Assembly: GCA_024277555.1 (NCBI GenBank) | Contig: JAJRUY010000005.1 | Coordinates: 1-5,032 of the forward strand | DNA: 5,032 nt | Reading direction: 5' to 3' | Source: Gammaproteobacteria bacterium | Lineage (GTDB): Bacteria > Pseudomonadota > Gammaproteobacteria > Chromatiales > Chromatiaceae | In this document: piece by piece, positions 1 through 4,157 of the stretch | Layout: each line of letters opens with the position of its first letter | How positions within the stretch are numbered: the first letter of the stretch is position 1 | Notes under the pieces: model-generated | Databases searched by the model: none | The model's input: the letters and a program-made list of their open reading frames with translations, nothing else | What the model was told of the DNA's origin: nothing | Program-made: the position numbers and the translations under genes

Positions 1-49
1 CCGCCCTTGCACCGATCTTGTTGCCCAGAGACGATATTTCTTCACTCAT
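1..49 (-). CDS. Unidentified protein, N-terminal fragment (runs off left edge)
   Basis: Sixteen codons are open from an ATG at 49 to the window edge and read MSEEISSLGNKIGARA. The same frame has a TAG stop five codons upstream of the ATG, so translation can only begin at this ATG or at the TTG just before it. There is no clear Shine-Dalgarno sequence, and an 8-bp inverted repeat touches the start codon. The peptide looks like a plausible soluble N-terminus, but I do not recognise the family. The reading is on the same strand as aroC and the cassette gene. With so few codons this could be a chance opening. Confidence 0.35.
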   Translation of the reverse strand, partial: MSEEISSLGNKIGARA

Positions 50-69
50 CAATAGCTTGGGCTATTGAT
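48..69. repeat. 8-bp perfect inverted repeat next to a start codon
   Basis: ATCAATAG (48-55) and CTATTGAT (62-69) are exact reverse complements separated by 6 nt. Neither side is followed by a T-run, so it does not look like an intrinsic terminator. On the minus strand the stem includes the first two bases of the candidate ATG at 49-47. It could therefore be an operator or an RNA hairpin limiting translation of the leftmost gene, but this is inference. Confidence 0.4.
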
Positions 70-138
70 TCGATCAGAAATTCGCCTCTGAACAACAATC
101 TCGGCACAATCATCGGACTTCCAGGTGAAACATCCGGG

Positions 139-307
139 TTAACAGGCTGTTGAAAAACGCAGTTTTTCGATGGCCTGTGTGCGGTACAAGGATGTACCGC
201 CATTTTCAGTGGCTGTAAGCCATTGAAAATCAAGAAACCGTGAAATCGTATTTTCCGGTTTCGTGGTTTAAAAAGTCCATGGAGGGGCTTTTTCAACATC
301 CTGTTAA
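139..307. mobile_element. 169-bp MITE-like element with 19-bp terminal inverted repeats and internal hairpins
   Basis: The ends are TTAACAGGCTGTTGAAAAA (139-157) and its near-exact inverse at 289-307, matching at 18 of 19 positions. Inside lie four stem-loops in a row: 152-168 (7-bp stem, 3-nt loop), 181-200 (8-bp perfect stem, AGGA loop), 202-230 (13-bp stem with one G-T pair, 3-nt loop) and 234-262 (7-bp outer stem). No transposase is encoded. A weak open frame across it on the minus strand has no protein character. The ends resemble insertion-sequence termini, so the likely origin is a non-autonomous derivative mobilised by a transposase elsewhere. The outermost TTAA on each side could be a 4-bp target duplication instead of part of the terminal repeats. 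The parent family cannot be named from sequence alone. Confidence 0.65.
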
Positions 308-318
308 GCCAAAACCAC

Positions 319-394
319 GTCATTCCGGCAGGTTTTTAGCCGGAATCCAGCGGTTCGGGATCATGGATTCCGGCCAAAATACCGCCGGAATGAC
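319..394. repeat. 76-bp REP-like palindrome (GTCATTCCGGC type)
   Basis: Two 31-bp arms, 319-349 and 364-394, are inverted copies matching at 27 of 31 positions around a 14-nt loop. Each arm begins GTCATTCCGGC at its outer end and closes with GCCGGAATCCA at its inner end, so each arm also folds alone through TTCCGGC/GCCGGAA. This CATTCCGGC/GCCGGAATCC pattern is a common dispersed intergenic repeat of proteobacterial genomes. Transcripts reading through from aroC would form a strong stem-loop here, which could stabilise the 3' end or terminate transcription, although no U-tract follows. It lies 11 bp from the MITE-like element and 7 bp from the cassette boundary. Confidence 0.7.
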
Positions 395-401
395 AATACT
401 A

Positions 402-458
402 CGTCGCAAATCAGCCGCGCGAGGTACGAGCGTCGGCTGCATTTGCCTTGTTAGCTGC
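402..458 (-). repeat. attC-like recombination site of the cassette
   Basis: On the minus strand the order is inverse core box GCAGCTAAC (458-450), a 3-nt spacer AAG, a left arm (446-430), a 9-nt tip (429-421), a right arm (420-406), spacer GAC, and the terminal G at 402. The arms pair as GCAAAT with ATTTGC, CAGCCG with CGGCTG, and CGC with GCG. This leaves two unpaired bases on one side, C440 and T433. Two extrahelical bases about 7-8 nt apart, opposed unpaired 3-nt spacers and a short tip are the known structural signature of folded attC sites. The GCCGACGC...GCGCGGC core is typical of attC. The core box deviates slightly from the RYYYAAC consensus (AGCTAAC). Confidence 0.78.
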
Positions 459-821
459 TGATTTGGTTAATTCTTTGAGTTCTTCTATGTGTTTTTTCAT
501 TTCTTCTTTTTGTTCAGGAGAGGCTACCGAACCGAGCATTGCTTCATATGACGCAAATAGCCCATTTGTAATTTCTAATTCAAGGCGCCGTGACTCAGCC
601 ATAATGTAACTAATGCGATTTAAATCACTAATTACCTGATGCCCTTCTTCTGCAAGTTTACCAAGTTCTATTTCTACTGGACCTACTTTTGCTTTTCCTG
701 ATTCTGATTTTATCAGTCTATCAATGAGCACCCTTATGGGACTTCGTAGTACCAATAAGCCTATAATGACCGCCATTGGCCATGATATGAGAAATGGAAC
801 TATCTCTTTAATTTCCGGCAA
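411..821 (-). CDS. Cassette-borne small membrane-anchored protein of unknown function
   Basis: The product is 136 residues. I chose the TTG start at 821 because an AAGGAG Shine-Dalgarno lies 8 nt upstream. The N-terminus has one probable membrane helix (about residues 8-25), followed by a basic segment (RSPIRVLIDRLIKSESGKAK) that would favour a cytoplasmic C-terminal part. Next comes GPVEIELGKLAEEG (about 47-60) and then long charged helices, including a Lys/Glu-rich stretch (about 103-120) with coiled-coil character. The last ~15 residues (ANKANAADARTSRG) are encoded by the attC site, and the TGA stop lies inside it, so the tail is probably not under functional selection. Codon use is AT-rich compared with aroC, which fits recent transfer. 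I recognise no family, so no function is proposed. Expression may depend on read-through from the aroC operon, which reads in the same direction. Confidence 0.75.
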   Translation of the reverse strand: MPEIKEIVPFLISWPMAVIIGLLVLRSPIRVLIDRLIKSESGKAKVGPVEIELGKLAEEGHQVISDLNRISYIMAESRRLELEITNGLFASYEAMLGSVASPEQKEEMKKHIEELKELTKSAANKANAADARTSRG

Positions 822-829
822 GTTTGGTT

Positions 830-835
830 CTCCTT
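830..835 (-). promoter_or_regulatory. Shine-Dalgarno AAGGAG deciding a TTG start
   Basis: AAGGAG on the minus strand is 8 nt from the TTG at 821-819. No ATG lies at suitable spacing, so this site supports TTG as initiator of the cassette gene. It lies close to the cassette edge, as is usual for cassette genes. Confidence 0.7.
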
Positions 836-838
836 TTT

Positions 839-847
839 GCAGCTAAC
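839..847 (-). other. Cassette 5' junction, core-site-like GTTAGCTGC
   Basis: On the minus strand the junction reads G/TTAGCTGC, close to the integron core consensus GTTRRRY with one deviation. It is a perfect 9-bp inverse match to the attC inverse core box at 450-458. The predicted crossover is between 847 and 846. Only 20 bp separate this point from the aroC stop codon. Confidence 0.65.
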
Positions 848-866
848 AGAGTATTAGGGCTTATTA

Positions 867-1976
867 TTAACCCGGCACCAATAGGCTCGGGGGAATAACA
901 GCCACCGGTGGTTGCACATCTCCATTCTGTCCACGATGCCGCAGGGCATGATCCAGCAGCACGATAGCCAGCATGGCCTCGGCAATGGGTACGGCGCGGA
1001 TGCCCACACAGGGGTCATGGCGTCCCTTGGTAATCACCTCTGTGGCTTCACCACTGGTGTTGACTGTTTTTCCTCCCAGACGAATACTGGAGGTGGGCTT
1101 GAAAGCCACCCTGGCCACCACATCCTGACCGGATGAAATTCCCCCGAGGATGCCCCCGGCCTGATTGCTGAGAAAGCCCTCAGGGGTCATTTCATCCCGG
1201 TGTTCCGTGCCCTTTTGCGCCACAGCAGCAAAACCTGCGCCGATTTCCACCCCTTTGGCGGCGTTGATGCCCATCAGGGCATGGGCGATATCTGCATCCA
1301 GACGATCAAATACCGGCTCGCCCCAGCCCGGCGGCACTCCCTGGGCGGTTACGGTCACTTCCGCGCCCACGGAATTGCCTTCCTTGCGCAAGGCGTCCAT
1401 ATAGGTCTCCAATGATGCAACCTGGCCTGCATCTGGCCAGAAGAAGGGATTGTCTTCCACGCCATCCCAGGAAAATTCGGCAGGCCGGTTCTTGCCGAGG
1501 GCGGACAGATACCCCCGCACCTCGACACCGTAGCGCTCGCGGAGGTATTTCTTGGCGATGGCACCAGCGGCTACGCGCATCGCCGTCTCCCGCGCCGAGG
1601 AACGGCCGCCGCCACGATAGTCGCGGATGCCATATTTCTGCAGATAGCTGTAGTCCGCATGGCCCGGACGAAAGCTGGCGGCGATTTCCGAATAGTCCCC
1701 GGAGCGTTGATCCGTGTTTGGTATCAGCAGACCAATGGGAGTGCCCGTGGTTTTTCCTTCAAATACGCCGGAAAGAATCTGCACTTTATCCATTTCCCGG
1801 CGCTGGGTGGTGTGGCGTGTTTTTCCCGGCCGGCGGCGTTCCAGGTCGGGCTGGATATCGCCCTCGTTCAATTCCATGCCGGGCGGGCAGCCATCCACGA
1901 TACAGCCGATGGCCGGGCCGTGGCTTTCTCCAAAGCTGGTGACGGTAAAGAGTTTGCCGATGCTGTTTCCCGACAT
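867..1976 (-). CDS. aroC: Chorismate synthase
   Basis: This enzyme catalyses the last step of the shikimate pathway in the cytoplasm. It eliminates phosphate from 5-enolpyruvylshikimate-3-phosphate to give chorismate and needs reduced FMN, which is not consumed overall. The 369 residues are full length for the family (about 360). Visible signatures are GESHGPAIGCIVDG (16-29, with conserved His19), the Arg-rich ERRRPGKTRHTTQRRE (46-61), NTDQRS (87-92), FRPGHADY (102-109, with conserved His106), GGGRSSARETAMRVAAGAIA (122-141), and the C-terminal GRHDPCVGIRAVPIAEAM (318-335). All expected key residues are present. The ATG shares one base with the upstream stop (TAATG), which implies translational coupling because the local Shine-Dalgarno is weak. 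It is the last gene of the operon. A gene cassette begins 20 bp past its stop. Confidence 0.97.
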   Translation of the reverse strand: MSGNSIGKLFTVTSFGESHGPAIGCIVDGCPPGMELNEGDIQPDLERRRPGKTRHTTQRREMDKVQILSGVFEGKTTGTPIGLLIPNTDQRSGDYSEIAASFRPGHADYSYLQKYGIRDYRGGGRSSARETAMRVAAGAIAKKYLRERYGVEVRGYLSALGKNRPAEFSWDGVEDNPFFWPDAGQVASLETYMDALRKEGNSVGAEVTVTAQGVPPGWGEPVFDRLDADIAHALMGINAAKGVEIGAGFAAVAQKGTEHRDEMTPEGFLSNQAGGILGGISSGQDVVARVAFKPTSSIRLGGKTVNTSGEATEVITKGRHDPCVGIRAVPIAEAMLAIVLLDHALRHRGQNGDVQPPVAVIPPSLLVPG

Positions 1977-3271
1977 TATTTGTCTGCCAGCAGGGTATTG
2001 ATTTTTTCCATGTCCTGCACCTCCAGTATCCCCGCTGCCTGGCGCAAGCGCAGCATGTTGATCAGATAAACATAACGTGCCCGGGCATGGTCTCTTTGCG
2101 CCCGGTAGTAGTCCCGCTGGGAGTTCAGTACATCCACCAGGGTTCGTGTGCCGACCTCGAAACCGGCAGTGGTTGCCTCCAGCGCACTCTTGGTGGAAAC
2201 GGTAGCTGCCTCCAGAGCCTTTACGGCGCTGATGCTGGACTGCACCCCACGATAGGCATTGCGCACCGCCCGGTCGGTTTCCCGCCGCGCCTGATCCAGC
2301 CGCTCCTGGGCGGCAATCAGGTCTGCCCTGGCCTGGCGGGTAGCCGACGTTATGCCGCCACCAGCGTACAGGGGCAGGTTCAGCTGCAAACCGATGTTAC
2401 CGCTATCCACGTCAAAACGGTTTTCCTGATTGGTTTGAAAAGTGCCATAGCGACCAACCAGATCCAGGCTGGGATAGTGCCCGGAATTCTGCACTTCGAT
2501 TTCCCGCTGGGCGATTTGCGTCGCATCGGAAGCGGCCTTTACCGCCGGGTTGTTTTCCAGGCCGAAAGCGCTCCATTCATCGATGACTGCCGGAACCGGG
2601 GGTTCCAGTTCAAGCTTTCCTTTCAGCTCAGTCAGGGTTTCCGGACGCATGCCGAGAATCTGCCGCAGATCCTCCCAGGCGTTGTCGAGTTCATTCTGCG
2701 CCACGATTTCATCTGTGACCGCCTGGTCGTATCTGGCTTGGGCCTCATGTACGCCGGTGATGGCAATCAGACCCACTTCAAAGCGCTGCTTGGCCTGTTC
2801 CAGCTGGCGGGCGATGGCTTTTTTGTCCGCCTGTACGAAGGTTACTCCTTCCTGCGCCGACAGGATGTTGAAATAGGCGCTAGCCACCCGCAACATCAGA
2901 TCCTGCTCCTTGGCGCGATACTCGGCATCCGCCAGTTCCAGCTGCCAGTCCGCCTGCTCCAGGCGGATCATGCGGTCACGGCGGTACAGGGGCTGGAGAA
3001 GATTGATGCCCAGGCTGCTGCTGCTGTAATTCTCCCGGCCTGAAAGTTGGGTGTCGCTGCTGTTGTAGTTGGCGTCACCACTGATACTGATATTGGGCAG
3101 CAACAGCGACAGGGCCAAGGGGCGGGATTCCCGGCGGGATTCACGCACTGCAGCTGCCTCTCTAAGCACCGGATCTTTCTCCACCGCCATGTTATAGATT
3201 TGCATCAAATCATCCGCCACAGCAAGCTGCGAAGTAAACACCAACAGGGAAGTAATCAGGATTTTTTTCAT
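1976..3271 (-). CDS. TolC-family outer-membrane efflux/secretion channel
   Basis: The product is a trimeric outer-membrane channel with a periplasmic alpha-helical tunnel, used by type I secretion or tripartite efflux pumps. It has 431 residues. A signal peptide covers about 1-19 (MKKILITSLLVFTSQLAVA, cleavage before DD). DLMQIYNMAVEKDPVLREA (21-39) is the usual mature N-terminus. Beta-strand segments appear near 61-96 and 269-303 (GLQLNLPLYAGG). The internal duplication typical of TolC is clear: RFEVGLIAITGVHEAQARYD (163-182) mirrors GFEVGTRTLVDVLNSQRDYY (370-389). It resembles the TolC-type secretion proteins more than RND-linked lipoproteins, because no lipobox cysteine is seen. Its ATG overlaps the stop of the peptidase gene (ATGA). 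The inner-membrane partner is not certain. The divergent ABC exporter is one candidate, but no membrane-fusion protein is visible here. Confidence 0.95.
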   Translation of the reverse strand: MKKILITSLLVFTSQLAVADDLMQIYNMAVEKDPVLREAAAVRESRRESRPLALSLLLPNISISGDANYNSSDTQLSGRENYSSSSLGINLLQPLYRRDRMIRLEQADWQLELADAEYRAKEQDLMLRVASAYFNILSAQEGVTFVQADKKAIARQLEQAKQRFEVGLIAITGVHEAQARYDQAVTDEIVAQNELDNAWEDLRQILGMRPETLTELKGKLELEPPVPAVIDEWSAFGLENNPAVKAASDATQIAQREIEVQNSGHYPSLDLVGRYGTFQTNQENRFDVDSGNIGLQLNLPLYAGGGITSATRQARADLIAAQERLDQARRETDRAVRNAYRGVQSSISAVKALEAATVSTKSALEATTAGFEVGTRTLVDVLNSQRDYYRAQRDHARARYVYLINMLRLRQAAGILEVQDMEKINTLLADK

Positions 3272-4095
3272 TTTGTGTTTTCCGCTTTCTCAGAAATCAT
3301 TGGATCTGCCAACAGTTGCGGATCCAGCCGTTTGCCGCGCAGGTTCATACGCCAGTCCAGGTGCGGGCCAGTTACCCTGCCACTGGCACCCATTTCCGCC
3401 ACGATCTGCCCTTTTTTTACCTTCTGCCCCTCTTTGACCAGGATCTTGTGCAAATGCAGAAAGGTAGATGATAACCCATGCCCATGATCCATGATCAGCG
3501 TGGCTCCGGAGTAAAACATGTCCGGATGCGCCAGGGTAACGATGCCATCCGCCGGTGCGCGCACGGGCTTGCCCACTGGTCCGGCGATGTCCACACCATA
3601 ATGAGGCCATTTGGGCTTGCCGTTCAATATCCGTTGACTGCCATATACCCCGCTTATTCTACCCTGAGCCGGCCATGCAAAGCCTTGCAAAAAGTCAATC
3701 CGCTGATCCTGTCTGGCTCGGGCTTTCTTTACCGCTTCCCGGTCTGACCTGATACGCTTCTGATCTTCCTCCCGCGGCGTTACTTTTCTTTCAGGCAGGC
3801 CATCGATGCGCTGGATGCGATAGCTGCGCTGGGCAATTTGCAGCTTGCGCACCTCCTTGTCGCCATCCGGCAGGTCAATCACCAGTTCCGACTGCTCTGG
3901 CGCATTCCGATTGAAACCGATAATAAAATCTCCCCGGGGCGAAACCGGCACCGGCTCCCCGTCATGGGTAACCCGGGCGCCGGGCGTGGTTTTGCCGAAT
4001 ATCAGCCCTCCCTGGGTGAACTTTCCTTGCAGTGTAACCGGGGCTGCACTGGCCAATGTGCTGAAAAACAGCAACAACAAGAGAGAAATACGCAT
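3268..4095 (-). CDS. M23-family (LytM-like) envelope peptidase, secreted
   Basis: The product is a predicted periplasmic peptidoglycan endopeptidase or a LytM-type regulator of one. It has 275 residues. A signal peptide covers 1-17 (MRISLLLLLFFSTLASA). A beta-rich N-terminal domain spans about 19-95, a basic and acidic helical linker about 104-135, and an M23 domain about 140-262. Family motifs are HYGVDIAGPVGKPVRAPADG (165-184, ligands His165 and Asp169), TLIMDHGHGLSSTFLHLHKI (199-218, with catalytic-type His214), KKGQIVAEMGASGRVTGPHL (227-246) and the HLD triad 245-247. Classic M23 enzymes have HxH at this last position; here the second His is Asp247. I recall GPHLDW as a recurring form in proteobacterial members, so it is probably a subfamily trait and not damage. 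The start is fixed by the signal peptide. It is the first gene of the operon, with a probable promoter at 4129-4137. Confidence 0.92.
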   Translation of the reverse strand: MRISLLLLLFFSTLASAAPVTLQGKFTQGGLIFGKTTPGARVTHDGEPVPVSPRGDFIIGFNRNAPEQSELVIDLPDGDKEVRKLQIAQRSYRIQRIDGLPERKVTPREEDQKRIRSDREAVKKARARQDQRIDFLQGFAWPAQGRISGVYGSQRILNGKPKWPHYGVDIAGPVGKPVRAPADGIVTLAHPDMFYSGATLIMDHGHGLSSTFLHLHKILVKEGQKVKKGQIVAEMGASGRVTGPHLDWRMNLRGKRLDPQLLADPMISEKAENTK

Positions 4096-4128
4096 GTCAT
4101 GGGTTCATCGGTATCTGGAGACAGATGT

Positions 4129-4137
4129 ATTTTAGCA
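4129..4137 (-). promoter_or_regulatory. Probable extended -10 promoter of the peptidase-tolC-aroC operon
   Basis: TGCTAAAAT on the minus strand matches the sigma-70 extended -10 form (TGnTATAAT) with one mismatch in the hexamer. No good -35 hexamer lies 16-18 nt upstream, which is compatible with extended -10 promoters. The predicted transcript would start near 4122 and have a leader of about 27 nt before the ATG at 4095, which lacks a clear Shine-Dalgarno. Confidence 0.5.
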
Positions 4138-4142
4138 AAAGT

Positions 4143-4151
4143 TGATAGAAT
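4143..4151 (+). promoter_or_regulatory. Possible extended -10 promoter of the ABC exporter gene
   Basis: TGATAGAAT matches the extended -10 pattern with one mismatch in the hexamer (TAGAAT). No strong -35 is visible. The predicted transcript start, about 7 nt downstream, coincides with the ATG at 4158, so the mRNA could be leaderless or nearly so. It lies only 5 bp from the opposing operon promoter, so polymerase binding at one could exclude the other. Confidence 0.35.
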
Positions 4152-4157
4152 CACCCG

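Larger units (their letters stand above)
402..846 (-). mobile_element. Single integron-type gene cassette (445 bp)
   Basis: The unit has standard cassette anatomy, read on the minus strand: a core-like G/TTAGCTGC junction at 847/846, a Shine-Dalgarno 11 nt inside it, one reading frame, and an attC-like site overlapping the stop codon and ending at 402. The inverse core box of attC (GCAGCTAAC, 458-450) is the exact complement of the junction sequence (839-847). This is expected because both halves form one attC site when the cassette is circular. Base composition is visibly AT-richer than aroC. The distal junction reads G/TAGTATT and not G/TTRRRY, so there is no following cassette, and no integrase is seen. 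It is therefore either a lone cassette inserted at a secondary site or the remnant of a cassette array. Confidence 0.72.
395..855. repeat. 6-bp inverted repeat split by the cassette (probable insertion site)
   Basis: AATACT lies at 395-400 and AGTATT at 850-855. If bases 402-846 are removed, these arms come together as AATACT-ACAG-AGTATT, a perfect small palindrome with the cassette junction inside its 4-nt spacer. This suggests that the cassette entered at a palindromic site. A 6-bp match is short and could be coincidental, but its exact alignment with independently defined cassette ends is notable. Confidence 0.4.

Noticed and set aside
48..69. Intrinsic transcription terminator
   Set aside because: The stem is AT-rich and has no T-run on either strand.
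42..323. 93-codon open frame on the minus strand
   Set aside because: Most of it runs through the hairpins and terminal repeats of the MITE-like element and into the REP-like palindrome. It has no ribosome-binding site and no protein-like pattern. The final ~23 residues could be an old gene end, but nothing supports that.
139..394. CRISPR array
   Set aside because: The repeats are inverted and of different kinds, with no regular direct repeat and spacer pattern.
240..461. 73-codon open frame on the plus strand
   Set aside because: It spans the MITE end, the REP-like palindrome and the attC site, all better explained as non-coding structure.
411..821. Pseudogene because of the TTG start and AT-rich codons
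   Set aside because: The frame is intact, has a strong Shine-Dalgarno at correct spacing, and ends inside attC as cassette genes often do.
2087..3043. 318-codon open frame on the plus strand
   Set aside because: It lies antisense to the TolC-family gene, whose signal peptide, internal duplication and length are all convincing. The long opening is a by-product of codon bias.
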